Of a stretch of DNA of 64,000 nt, positions 43,650 through 52,595 are shown in pieces. Position 1 is the first letter of the stretch. Each line of letters opens with the position of its first letter. Below the pieces are notes generated by a model. The model did no database searches. It had not been told where the DNA came from and was given only the letters and a program-made list of their open reading frames with translations. The translations under genes were made by a program, and so were the position numbers. The DNA is from Raskinella chloraquaticus (SeqCode) (GTDB taxonomy: Bacteria > Pseudomonadota > Alphaproteobacteria > Rhizobiales > UBA4765), in contig DEZK01000045.1 in assembly GCA_002365175.1 (NCBI GenBank), positions 5,672-69,671 of the forward strand. The letters run 5' to 3'.

Positions 43650-44831
43650 ATGCTCAAGATTGTGATCACCGGATGTTGTCAGGCCCTGTTGGTTCTCCTC
43701 GCGCTCGCTATGGGGCCGGTTCATCCTCTCCATGCTCAGGAAACGCTAAAGATCGGCCTGGTGGCGGCGCTTTCGGGCCAGTCGGCGAAATCAGGTGAGG
43801 CGATCATCCGCGGTCTTTCAATCGCCCTTGATGAAATCAATGCCAAGGGCGGCGTCCTTGGCAAGAAGCTCGAACTGCTGACGCGCGATGATGAAAGCAA
43901 TCCCGCCAAAGGTTTGGTGGCAGCCCGCGAACTGGTGCAACGGGAAAAGATCGCGGTTCTGTTTGGTGGGCTTGATACGCCCGTTTCGCTTGCCATCGCG
44001 CCCTTCGTCAATCAGGCCAAGGTGCCGTTCATGGGTGTATGGGCAGCCGGCACAGGTATCACGCGCAACGGCGCCGCCGAAAACTACGTCTTCCGGGTAT
44101 CGGCGGTCGATACGCTCGTTGACATCGCGCTGGTTGACTATGCAGTCAAAAAATATGGGGCCAAAACACCTGGTATGATCCTGGTCAACAATGCCTGGGG
44201 TGAATCAAACGAAGCCGGCCTCAAGGCGGCCCTTGTCAGCAAGGGCATGAGCGCTGCCGGTATCGAGAAATTTGAAGCTAATGACGTCGATGTTGTACCG
44301 CAACTTTCCCGACTGAAGGCGGCGGGAGCTGACACGCTGTTTCTGGTTGGCAATGTTGGCCCGTCAGCTCAGGTAGTCAAATCGCTGGATCGCATGGGCT
44401 GGAATGTACCCGTCGTATCACATTGGGGACCGGCCGGCGGACGCTTCACCGAGCTTGCCGGGCCGAGCGCCGAAAAGGTCCATTTCATTCAGACTTACAG
44501 CTTTTCCGGAAAGCTGAGCCAGAAGGGTGAATCCGTATTCACCCTGCTCAAGGCCAAATATCCAGAAATCAAAACAACAACCGACGTGACACCTGCCGTC
44601 GGTATCGCCAATGCGTATGATGCCCTCCATCTGACGGCGTTGGCGATCACCAAGGCCGGCTCGATCGAGGGCACAAAAATCCGCCAGGGCTTTTACGACA
44701 TCGATCATTATGCCGGGCTGATCAAAACCTATGCGAAACCCTTCACACCGGACAATCACGACGCTCTTAGCGCTGCTGACTATATCTTCACCTACTTCAA
44801 AGGCGCTGAAATCCTGCCGCTCTCCAATTGA
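43650..44831 (+). CDS. Liv-type ABC transporter substrate-binding protein (second system)
   Basis: A 393-residue protein with a Sec signal peptide (MLKIVITGCCQALLVLLALA, cleaved near PLHAQ). The mature fold has LKIGLVAALSGQSAKSGEAI, the LTRDDESNPAKGLVAARELV segment and VPVVSHWGPAGGRFTELAGP. It belongs to the branched-chain amino-acid/amide binder family. The ligand is unknown; the amidohydrolase at the end of the operon hints at an N-containing compound. Confidence 0.9.
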   Translation: MLKIVITGCCQALLVLLALAMGPVHPLHAQETLKIGLVAALSGQSAKSGEAIIRGLSIALDEINAKGGVLGKKLELLTRDDESNPAKGLVAARELVQREKIAVLFGGLDTPVSLAIAPFVNQAKVPFMGVWAAGTGITRNGAAENYVFRVSAVDTLVDIALVDYAVKKYGAKTPGMILVNNAWGESNEAGLKAALVSKGMSAAGIEKFEANDVDVVPQLSRLKAAGADTLFLVGNVGPSAQVVKSLDRMGWNVPVVSHWGPAGGRFTELAGPSAEKVHFIQTYSFSGKLSQKGESVFTLLKAKYPEIKTTTDVTPAVGIANAYDALHLTALAITKAGSIEGTKIRQGFYDIDHYAGLIKTYAKPFTPDNHDALSAADYIFTYFKGAEILPLSN

Positions 44832-44882
44832 TCGTTAAGCCAGGTCAGGGATAGCAGACCGCCCTACGTCGGGAGAGCGTTG

Positions 44883-45755
44883 ATGATTATCTTCTCGGCT
44901 CTGGTCAGCGGCATGTCGCTGGGCGCCATGTATGGTCTCATCGCGCTGGGTTTTCACGTGACATATATCGTGTCGCGCACCGTCAATTTCTCGCAAGGCA
45001 GCTCAGTCATGCTGGGCGCCGTTCTGGGCTATGTCCTGGTAGCCCGCTATGGCTGGCCGATCATGGTTGCGGCCCCGGCAGCCCTGCTCGGTTGCGCCCT
45101 CCTGGGTTTGCTGATCGAACGGGTTCTGGTCAGGCCCTTCGTGGCACGCCAATCAAACGCCTGGCTGATGGCAACGGTCGCTGGTGGTCTTCTTCTCGAC
45201 AACCTCGTCCTGTTTACCTTCGGCAAGGAGCCGCGCGGCTTTCCTTCCTGGCTCGATGACAAGCCTTTCATCATCTTCGGCGTCGGCGTCACGCCATTAC
45301 AGATCGTCATTCCGCTCGTCGGAAGCGTTGTCGCTGTCGCATTATGGCTTGTTCTGACACGATCGCGTTTTGGCAAGGCGCTGTCAGCCTCCGTGCAGAA
45401 CAGCGACGCGGCACGGCTCATGGGTATTGACGTTGGCCGGCTGGTTGCCGCCACCTATGGTCTGTCATCAATGCTCGCCGGACTGGCGGGTTTGCTCATT
45501 GCTCCGCTCTATAATGTCCACGCCGAGATGGGGACATTGTTTGGTATCAAGGCGTTCGCGGTTGCCATCATCGGTGGAATAACGCATGCGCCGGGCGTCA
45601 TGGTTGCCGGCCTCATATACGGTATCGGCGAAGCGCTGGTTACCGCGCTGCTGGGCTCGACCTATACGCAGATCGTCATGTTTTCCGCCGTCATCGCGAC
45701 GCTTGCTCTGGTGCCCCGCGGCCTGTTTGCGGCGGCAGCCTTGAAGAAGGTTTAG
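44883..45755 (+). CDS. Branched-chain-type ABC permease (LivH family, second system)
   Basis: A 290-residue permease with about eight hydrophobic segments (MYGLIALGFHVTYIVSRTVN; FSQGSSVMLGAVLGYVLVA). ATG 44883 has GGAGAG upstream. It is followed after 6 bases by the large fused permease-ATPase gene. Confidence 0.92.
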   Translation: MIIFSALVSGMSLGAMYGLIALGFHVTYIVSRTVNFSQGSSVMLGAVLGYVLVARYGWPIMVAAPAALLGCALLGLLIERVLVRPFVARQSNAWLMATVAGGLLLDNLVLFTFGKEPRGFPSWLDDKPFIIFGVGVTPLQIVIPLVGSVVAVALWLVLTRSRFGKALSASVQNSDAARLMGIDVGRLVAATYGLSSMLAGLAGLLIAPLYNVHAEMGTLFGIKAFAVAIIGGITHAPGVMVAGLIYGIGEALVTALLGSTYTQIVMFSAVIATLALVPRGLFAAAALKKV

Positions 45756-45761
45756 GCTGCG

Positions 45762-48275
45762 GTGAAACATCATCTGACAAGTGGCGCCATCCTTTGCGCC
45801 CTGTTGGCCGGCAGCCTCTGGCTGGTGGCGACCGGCGAGGACTATACGATCTTCATTATCGCACTGGTGGCCCTGACGGCGGTCGCCGGGATCGGGTTGA
45901 ACGTTCTCACCGGGCTCTCCGGCCAGGTGTCGTTTGGCCATGTTGGCTTCTATTCCATCGGCGCCTATGCGGTTGGCGTGCTGGCGCTCAAAGGAGTCAG
46001 CCTGTGGATTGCCGTGCCGGTTGCGGGGATCGTTGCGGCAGCACTCGGATCTCTGCTTGCCCTGCCCGCCCTGCGCGTGAGCGGTCCTTATCTTGGCATG
46101 ATGACGATCGCTTTCGCCTTCATTGTCGAGCATGTAACGATTGAGTGGCGTCAATTGACCGGCGGACAAAACGGATTGATCGGCATACCTCAGCCGACAC
46201 TTGTGGGCGGACTGTCAGGCGAGCGCGCAATTGCCTTCCTTGCCGTCATCCTGTGCGCTGTCAGCCTCATTTTCTTTCGGCTTATTGCTGCCGGCCGTTG
46301 GGGCAAAGCGATGATCGCCGTGCGCGACAGCGAGATCGCCGCAGCAAGCATCGGCCTCAGCGTGACCAGGATCAAGACCCTTGCCTTCACCATCTCCGCG
46401 CTATTGACGGGGATGGCTGGTGGCATTTTTGCCCTTTTGTTGACCTTCATCGCCCCGAGCGCCTTTCCTTTCTCGCAATCAATCCTGTTCCTTCTCTCCG
46501 TGATTGTCGGTGGCGCGGGCTGGACACTCGGCCCGCTCATCGGCGCTGGCGTGACGGTGGTGCTGCCCGAACTTATTTCCTGGCTGGCGGAATATCGTTT
46601 GCTGGCGTTCTCGGCACTTCTGCTCATCGTTCTGTGGCTGGCACCGGAGGGTATCATCGGTGCGCTGGCGCGATTTCTGCCGCCTGGAAAATCGCAGCGC
46701 CCAAATGCAGGCAATTTTTCCATTGCCCTGTTTCTGGCCCGTCCCGATCACAGTCGTGGCCTGGAAGTGAGACGCCTGTCGATTTCCTTCGGCGGCATCA
46801 TGGCGGCGCAAGCCATCGATTTTTCCGCTCGGGCGTCACGGATCACCGGGCTGATCGGCCCCAACGGCGCGGGCAAGACCACCGTGCTCAATCTCGTCAG
46901 TGGTTTCTACAGCCCCGATCATGGTGACATTCTGCTCGATGGTCACGACGTCACTCGCATGTCGCCCGAACAACTCGCCCGACGCGGCATGGCCCGAACC
47001 TACCAGACGACGCAGCTCTTCTCGTCCCTGTCCGTCATCGACAATGTTTTGATCGCGATGCGTCGCGGCCGGCTGGGCGTACCATGGCTAGGCTTTGCCA
47101 ACAGCATTGAACGCGCGCAGGCCGAGGGGCTCCTGGCCTTCGTCGGCTATGACGGCGATCTGGGAACGCGCGCAGGGGCGCTGGCCCATGTTGATCGGCG
47201 CCTCGTCGAGATTGCCCGCGCGCTCGCAATGCGGCCATCTGTCCTGCTGCTCGATGAACCTGCTGCAGGCCTTGATAGCCGTGACAAGGCGCATTTGGGG
47301 CTTGTCCTGCAGGCTCTTTCTGCCGCTGGCCTGGCTGTGCTCCTTGTCGAGCACGATATGCCGCTCGTTATGGAGATCTGTGACAGTCTGATCGTCCTCG
47401 ATGCCGGCTGCAAAATTGCTTCCGGCAAACCGGCAGACATTGTCAGTAATTCGCGGGTACGGGCAGCCTATCTGGGCACGCAGACGACCGCCTTTGGCAA
47501 GCGCAAGGCACTGCCGCCCGCAGATCAGCCGGTCATTCTCAAGGTCGATCATCTCGGCGCGGGCTACGGATCACTGGATGTTTTGCATGACGTCAGCTTT
47601 TCGGTTGGCGCTGGCGAGATGATCGCCATCCTCGGCTCCAACGGCGCTGGAAAATCAACCACGATGCGGGCGCTGAGCGGACTGAATTCGCCGAAGGAAG
47701 GGCACATCACATTCAACGGCCAGGCGATTGCCAACAAACCGGCCCATGAAATTGTTCGCTGCGGCCTCGTCCTTGTGCCGGAGGGACGGCAGATATTTCC
47801 TGAGCTTTCGGTGGCAGATAATCTGCGCCTTGGCGCCTATTGCCGGAAGGATGATCGTATCGAGGCGGATATGGCTGCCGTCCTTGCGCGCTTTCCCCGC
47901 CTCAGCGACAGGATCAATGGGCGGGCGGGCCTGTTGTCGGGCGGCGAAGCGCAGATGCTCGCTGTTGCGCGCGCATTGATGGGCCGGCCACGCCTCCTCC
48001 TGCTCGACGAACCCTCGCTGGGATTAGCGCCCAGGATCGTCGAAGGTCTCTACGGTGTTCTCGGCCAGTTGCGCGATGACGGCATGACGATCCTGATCGT
48101 CGACCAGATGGCACACATGGCGCTGCAACTCGCTGATCGTGGCTATCTCATTTCAAACGGCAGGATCATCAGGCAGGCCACCGCCTCAGCCTTGCTTGAT
48201 GACCCTTCCTTCGAGGCGGTGTATCTTGGTCAGCATACCCCCTCACCCCATGGAAATTTGCCTGATGCCGGCTGA
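45762..48275 (+). CDS. Triple-fused Liv ABC protein: LivM permease - LivG ATPase - LivF ATPase
   Basis: A single 837-residue frame with three transporter parts. Residues 1 to about 310 form a LivM permease (GIGLNVLTGLSGQVSFGHVG and about nine hydrophobic segments). About 328-580 form a LivG-like ATPase: Walker A GPNGAGKTT (K372) and Walker B LLLDEPAAGL, but at the signature position stands LAHVDRRLVEIARAL (L474-D478) instead of LSxGQ. About 590-830 form a LivF-like ATPase with Walker A GSNGAGKST (K631), signature LSGGEAQMLAVARAL and LLLLDEPSLGL. The start is GTG at 45762. Permease-LivG fusions are known in alphaproteobacteria; the triple form is rarer. It imports the ligand of the binding protein at 43650. 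Confidence 0.92.
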   Translation: MKHHLTSGAILCALLAGSLWLVATGEDYTIFIIALVALTAVAGIGLNVLTGLSGQVSFGHVGFYSIGAYAVGVLALKGVSLWIAVPVAGIVAAALGSLLALPALRVSGPYLGMMTIAFAFIVEHVTIEWRQLTGGQNGLIGIPQPTLVGGLSGERAIAFLAVILCAVSLIFFRLIAAGRWGKAMIAVRDSEIAAASIGLSVTRIKTLAFTISALLTGMAGGIFALLLTFIAPSAFPFSQSILFLLSVIVGGAGWTLGPLIGAGVTVVLPELISWLAEYRLLAFSALLLIVLWLAPEGIIGALARFLPPGKSQRPNAGNFSIALFLARPDHSRGLEVRRLSISFGGIMAAQAIDFSARASRITGLIGPNGAGKTTVLNLVSGFYSPDHGDILLDGHDVTRMSPEQLARRGMARTYQTTQLFSSLSVIDNVLIAMRRGRLGVPWLGFANSIERAQAEGLLAFVGYDGDLGTRAGALAHVDRRLVEIARALAMRPSVLLLDEPAAGLDSRDKAHLGLVLQALSAAGLAVLLVEHDMPLVMEICDSLIVLDAGCKIASGKPADIVSNSRVRAAYLGTQTTAFGKRKALPPADQPVILKVDHLGAGYGSLDVLHDVSFSVGAGEMIAILGSNGAGKSTTMRALSGLNSPKEGHITFNGQAIANKPAHEIVRCGLVLVPEGRQIFPELSVADNLRLGAYCRKDDRIEADMAAVLARFPRLSDRINGRAGLLSGGEAQMLAVARALMGRPRLLLLDEPSLGLAPRIVEGLYGVLGQLRDDGMTILIVDQMAHMALQLADRGYLISNGRIIRQATASALLDDPSFEAVYLGQHTPSPHGNLPDAG

Positions 48276-49518
48276 TCTCATCTTGCGGCAGGCAAACCTC
48301 GGCGATGATGCGCCACTGGCCGATATCGTGATCCGCGAGGGCAGGATTGCCGCCATCACGCCGCACGGTCTGGTTGCAGGCAAGGAAATCAACCTGGAGG
48401 GCGGATTGGTGTTGCCCGGATTTGTCGAGACGCACATCCATCTCGACAAATCCTGCATTATTGATCGCTGCGACATCCGCGAAGGCTCGCTCGCCGAGGC
48501 CATTCGCGAAACCGCCCGCGCCAAGCTGGCATTCAGCGAAGACGACATCGAACAACGGGCACGGCGGACGCTGGAAAAAGCGATCATGGCTGGCACCATG
48601 AAGATGCGCACTCATGTCGAAATCGACCCGCGCATTGGCCTCAAAGGGTTTCATGCGATACAGCGGCTCGCGCAAGAATACACCTGGGCACTCGACATCG
48701 AGATATGCGTTTTTCCGCAGGAAGGGCTCATCAACGATCCGGGCTGCGAGGAGTTGCTGATCGAAGCGTGTCGGCAGGGCGCCTCGCTGATCGGAGGCTG
48801 TCCTTATGCCGATACACAACCCGACGAGCATATCGCCCGTATCTTTGCCATCGCCCGGACCTTTGATCTTGATATCGATTTCCATCTCGATTTCGATCTT
48901 GACACCCGCTTCCTGTCGCTGACCGAGGTGTGCCGGCAGACGCGGGCTCACAATTATGCCGGGCGGGTGACCATCGGACATGTCACCAAGCTCTCGGCCT
49001 TGCCTTCCGCAGACTTTGTCGCTGCAGCGCGCTTGCTCGCCAGTTCCGGCGTAGCGGTGACAGTTCTGCCGTCGACCGATCTCTTTCTCATGGGGCGTGG
49101 CATCGACCACAACGTACCGCGTGGCGTCACCCGCGCTGACCTCCTGCGCCACCACGGCGTCACCTGCTCGCTGGCAACCAACAATGTCCTCAACGCCTTC
49201 ACGCCGTTTGGTGATTGTTCACTGTGCCGCATTGCTAATCTCTATGCCAATATCGCCCAGCTCGGGCGGCGGCAGGACCTTGAGGATTGCCTGGCGATGG
49301 TGACGAGTGATGCCGCCCGGCTGATGAACATCGAGCGCTACGGCGTTGCGGTTGGGCATGCCGCCGATCTGCTGGTCTTCCCCACCGAGGCCGCAACCAG
49401 CGCCATTGCTGAAATTGTCTTGCCGCGCCTTGGTTTCAAAAACGGCCGCCGCAGTTTCTTTCGAGCCGATCCGGTTTTGAATTCACCTGTCCCTCGAAAA
49501 CATCACCACGCAAAGTGA
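48265..49518 (+). CDS. Cytosine-deaminase-like amidohydrolase (second copy)
   Basis: A 417-residue amidohydrolase: VLPGFVETHIHLDKSCIIDR (HxH metal site, near residue 50), DLDIDFHLDFDLD, GRVTIGHVTKLS and SLATNNVLNAFTPFGDCSLC (the CodA-type Asp is replaced by Asn in this region). The C-terminus is GVAVGHAADLLVFPTEAA. It starts 11 bases before the stop of the fused ABC gene (ATG 48265; ATG 48250 also possible), so the two are coupled and the imported compound is probably its substrate or precursor (inference). Distinct in sequence from the copy at 809. Confidence 0.85.
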   Translation: MPADLILRQANLGDDAPLADIVIREGRIAAITPHGLVAGKEINLEGGLVLPGFVETHIHLDKSCIIDRCDIREGSLAEAIRETARAKLAFSEDDIEQRARRTLEKAIMAGTMKMRTHVEIDPRIGLKGFHAIQRLAQEYTWALDIEICVFPQEGLINDPGCEELLIEACRQGASLIGGCPYADTQPDEHIARIFAIARTFDLDIDFHLDFDLDTRFLSLTEVCRQTRAHNYAGRVTIGHVTKLSALPSADFVAAARLLASSGVAVTVLPSTDLFLMGRGIDHNVPRGVTRADLLRHHGVTCSLATNNVLNAFTPFGDCSLCRIANLYANIAQLGRRQDLEDCLAMVTSDAARLMNIERYGVAVGHAADLLVFPTEAATSAIAEIVLPRLGFKNGRRSFFRADPVLNSPVPRKHHHAK

Positions 49519-49563
49519 GCAAACGCAAAAACGGCAGCGCCGCTGATCGCTGTGCTTGTCGGC

Positions 49564-49615
49564 TGACAAAGGTCCGCCACCCTGGCGGGGTGATTAACCT
49601 GTCCCTGATTTGTCA
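49564..49615. terminator. Nested inverted repeats between convergent genes (possible bidirectional terminator)
   Basis: TGACAAA (49564-49570) and TTTGTCA (49609-49615) enclose a smaller hairpin CCGCCA-CCC-TGGCGG (49574-49588). On the minus strand the small stem is followed by ACCTTTGTC. It lies between the amidohydrolase and ccoS stops. Weak T run, so terminator function is tentative. Confidence 0.4.
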
Positions 49616-49650
49616 TGACGTCGTACAGATATCGTCGGCCTCATGAGGCA

Positions 49651-49836
49651 TCATCGCTGCTCTGGCAGCACAACCGCAGCCGGAGGGGAATTGTCGATAT
49701 CGTCATCTTCAAGGACCCGCCAGCCCGAACCTTCCAGATCACTGTACTGACCCGAGCGCAGACACCAGAAGAAGGCAATAAGGCCGGCCAGTCCAAGCCC
49801 AAGCGCCAGCGGAAAGAGGATGAGGATGATGTTCAT
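49651..49836 (-). CDS. ccoS: Cytochrome cbb3 oxidase maturation protein CcoS
   Basis: A 61-residue protein with one transmembrane helix (LILFPLALGLGLAGLIAFFW, residues 5-24) followed by CLRSGQYSDLEGSGWRVLED, the CcoS signature. It is required for cofactor insertion into cbb3 oxidase. It overlaps the ccoI stop by ATGA and closes the ccoGHIS operon. Confidence 0.92.
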   Translation of the reverse strand: MNIILILFPLALGLGLAGLIAFFWCLRSGQYSDLEGSGWRVLEDDDIDNSPPAAVVLPEQR

Positions 49837-52037
49837 GCCTCCCCTCCTTGCCGTATCATGGTCACGCGACCTGCCCGCAACGCATTGATGGTGACAATGA
49901 GAGACGAGCCCGACATGGCGGCGGCGGCAACCAGCGGGGTGGCCAGACCAGCAACGGCAAGCGGCACGGCAAAAGCATTATAGAGGACGGCAAACCACAA
50001 ATTCTGCAGCATCAGCCGGCGCGCCTTGCGGGCAATGATGATCGCTGTTGCGACCGGGCTGAGGCTGTCACCGAGAAAGACGATATCGGATGCCGACTGG
50101 GCAAGATGCGTGGCGCTGATCGGCGAGAGCGAGACATGGGCTCTGACCAAAGCAGGCGCGTCATTGAGCCCGTCTCCAACCATCCCGATGATCCGGCCCT
50201 CAGCCGTCCAGGCATCAAGAGCGCGCAGTTTATTGCCAGGAGTAAGGCCGGCCTGATACTCGCTGATCCCGAGCATCTGCGCGACGGGTGCCACCGCTTC
50301 CATCCTGTCACCCGACAGGATGGCAAGCCGCAGGCCGCGCATTTTCAGGTCGTGGATGCAGGTGCGCGCATCAGGCCGCAAGCTCTGCCCGACCGCCAGC
50401 ACGACGCAACCGTCGCGATAGCGCCAGGCAATCAGCGAGGCGCTCGGATAGCTCGTCCCTACTGCCAGCGCTTCGGTTTCAGCATGGCAGAAGGCAACAC
50501 TCCCCAGGCGCATCTCATCGCCATCGAGCAGAGCAGCCACCCCCTGACCTTCATGCTCCTGCGCCCCGGCCATCGGGCGCGGCCCACCGGCAGCGCGGCT
50601 CACCGCCTGCGCCAGCGGATGACGGCTTGCGGCGGCAAGCGCGGCGATTTGGCCAAGAAGCACGGGGTCGATCATGGCGATGTTGAGCAGGGACGGCTCT
50701 GGCAACGTCAACGTTCCCGTCTTGTCGAAAACGACCATGTCAGCTTCGGCCAGACGCTCGAGCGCCGCGCCTTCACGCAGCATGATCCTGTTTTTGAAAA
50801 GAGCCGAGGCGGCGACAACCTGCACCGCCGGGATCGCCAGCCCAAGAGCGCAAGGGCAGGTGATGATGAGGACCGTGATCGCGATCACCAACGCCTCTTG
50901 CCATGGCAGACCGAACGCCATCCATCCCAAAAACGTCACCAGTGCAGCGGTGTGGACGAGTGGCGCATAAAGCCTGGCCGCACGGTCGGAAAGATGGACA
51001 TAGCGCGACCGGCTCTCCACTGCTTGCGACATCAGTCGGTCGATTTCGTCCAGCAGCGTTCCCGCACCTGCCGCCTCGACAATCACGGTGAGTGCGCCGG
51101 ACAGGTTCATGGTGCCGGCGTGAACGCGCGCTCCCGTCTCGACCATGACGGGCATGGTCTCGCCGGTGATCAGGCTTTGATCAATCTTTGACCGGCCCGT
51201 CTCGATGACGCCGTCCACCGCCACGCGCTCGCCTGGCTGGATCAAAACAACATCGCCAGGCAAAATGGCGTTGATGGGTATGATGATGGTCGTGCCGTCA
51301 GGCTGCAGGCGGATCGCACTTTCCGATTTGAGTGCCGCCAGATTGCCGGCAAGATCACGGGTGCGGCGGCGCATGAGTTGATCGAGATAGCGCCCGATGA
51401 GCAGAAAGAAGAGCAGCATCACCGCGCCGTCAAAATAGGCGTGCCGGGAATGATTCCAGGTCTCAACGACCGACATGCCTAGCGCCAGTACGACGCCGAG
51501 TGTAATCGGCACGTCCATGTTGACCGCGCCCGCCCGCAGCGCCCGCAGAGCGCTGTCGAAGAATGGTCGCCCCGCATAGGCCGCCGTTGGCAGCGCAATC
51601 AGCGCCGATAACCAGTGGAAGAGATCGCGCGTGAGCGGATTGATATCGCTGCTGTTGCCCGACCATACCGAGACGGAGAGCAACATGATGTTCATCGCGG
51701 CAAAACCGGCGACGCCCACATATCGCAGCAGCTGGGCTTCCTGGGCCACCTCGCTGTCGTGCTGATTTGCAGGGAGGAATGGGTAGGCCTTGAAGCCGAG
51801 CGCGGCGAGTTGCGCGATCACAGCCTCGGGCCGCAGCACGCCCTCGCGCCATTCAACCGTCACGCGTTTCAGGGCCAGATTGACACGCGCGCTCAGAACG
51901 CTGGCGTCACTCTTCAGCCCGGTCTCGATGGCGCGCATGCAGCCTGCACACCGCATTCCTTCAACCGCAAGCTCCAGACCTTCTATGCCGCCTTCACGGT
52001 GACGCACGAACAACGACAGATCCTGTTGCGCGCCCAT
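49833..52037 (-). CDS. ccoI: Copper-translocating P-type ATPase for cbb3 oxidase (CcoI/FixI)
   Basis: A 734-residue P1B-ATPase. The N-terminal heavy-metal domain has GMRCAGCMRAIETGL near residues 27-41. Eight hydrophobic segments surround the copper motif TCPCALGLAIP; FDKTGTLTLP is the phosphorylation site and GMVGDGLNDAPAL the hinge motif. It loads copper for the CcoN binuclear centre. It lies 4 bases after ccoH. Confidence 0.95.
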   Translation of the reverse strand: MGAQQDLSLFVRHREGGIEGLELAVEGMRCAGCMRAIETGLKSDASVLSARVNLALKRVTVEWREGVLRPEAVIAQLAALGFKAYPFLPANQHDSEVAQEAQLLRYVGVAGFAAMNIMLLSVSVWSGNSSDINPLTRDLFHWLSALIALPTAAYAGRPFFDSALRALRAGAVNMDVPITLGVVLALGMSVVETWNHSRHAYFDGAVMLLFFLLIGRYLDQLMRRRTRDLAGNLAALKSESAIRLQPDGTTIIIPINAILPGDVVLIQPGERVAVDGVIETGRSKIDQSLITGETMPVMVETGARVHAGTMNLSGALTVIVEAAGAGTLLDEIDRLMSQAVESRSRYVHLSDRAARLYAPLVHTAALVTFLGWMAFGLPWQEALVIAITVLIITCPCALGLAIPAVQVVAASALFKNRIMLREGAALERLAEADMVVFDKTGTLTLPEPSLLNIAMIDPVLLGQIAALAAASRHPLAQAVSRAAGGPRPMAGAQEHEGQGVAALLDGDEMRLGSVAFCHAETEALAVGTSYPSASLIAWRYRDGCVVLAVGQSLRPDARTCIHDLKMRGLRLAILSGDRMEAVAPVAQMLGISEYQAGLTPGNKLRALDAWTAEGRIIGMVGDGLNDAPALVRAHVSLSPISATHLAQSASDIVFLGDSLSPVATAIIIARKARRLMLQNLWFAVLYNAFAVPLAVAGLATPLVAAAAMSGSSLIVTINALRAGRVTMIRQGGEA

Positions 52038-52041
52038 GCTG

Positions 52042-52563
52042 CTACTCCTTCATAAGAAAGCGCGTACGTGAGCTGAACAAAGGCGCCCCATCGCGCTCCG
52101 CCTCGACGGCCAGCGTCCACGCTCCGGGCGGGAGGCGGGCAACTCTCGCGTCGTAAACACCCGCCGCGGTCTCGACGAGGCGTACCTCGCGGTCCATTTG
52201 GCGCGAGGCTGGATGCTGCAGACGAGCCATCACCGCAAGGCCACGGACCGCAACCGCCGAGCTGTCATTCAGCACCAATGTGATCCGCGCCCAGTCGCCG
52301 TCACGGATAATGTCGGCCTGCGCCTGCCAGCCGCGCGCCGCCTGGTCTTGCATACGGGCGATCTCGCTATTGAACTTCTGGCTGGTTTCATAGGCGCTCT
52401 TCGCATCGCTCCCCGGCATGGTGCGGATCGCCAGTGTCATCATCACTGCATTGACGCTGCTGACCACGAGGAAGAAAGCGAGCATCATGGCCAGACACAT
52501 CCGTCCCGTCAGTTCGAAGGCGGGGCGGGGCGCGGGCAGAAGCGTGTCAGGTTTAATTGGCAT
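52042..52563 (-). CDS. ccoH: FixH/CcoH family protein
   Basis: A 173-residue protein with one N-terminal transmembrane helix (RMCLAMMLAFFLVVSSVNAV, residues about 21-40) followed by the FixH landmarks RTMPGSDAKSAYETSQKFN and WTLAVEAERDGAPLFSSRTR. CcoH supports assembly and stability of the cbb3 complex. Between ccoG and ccoI in the usual order. Confidence 0.92.
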   Translation of the reverse strand: MPIKPDTLLPAPRPAFELTGRMCLAMMLAFFLVVSSVNAVMMTLAIRTMPGSDAKSAYETSQKFNSEIARMQDQAARGWQAQADIIRDGDWARITLVLNDSSAVAVRGLAVMARLQHPASRQMDREVRLVETAAGVYDARVARLPPGAWTLAVEAERDGAPLFSSRTRFLMKE

Positions 52564-52595
52564 GTCGTAACCTTCACCTGAGGAAAGAGCCGTCT

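Noticed and set aside
49848..51191. 447-residue plus-strand frame opposite ccoI
   Set aside because: Arg/His/Gly-rich antisense shadow of a well-conserved P-type ATPase; no motifs.
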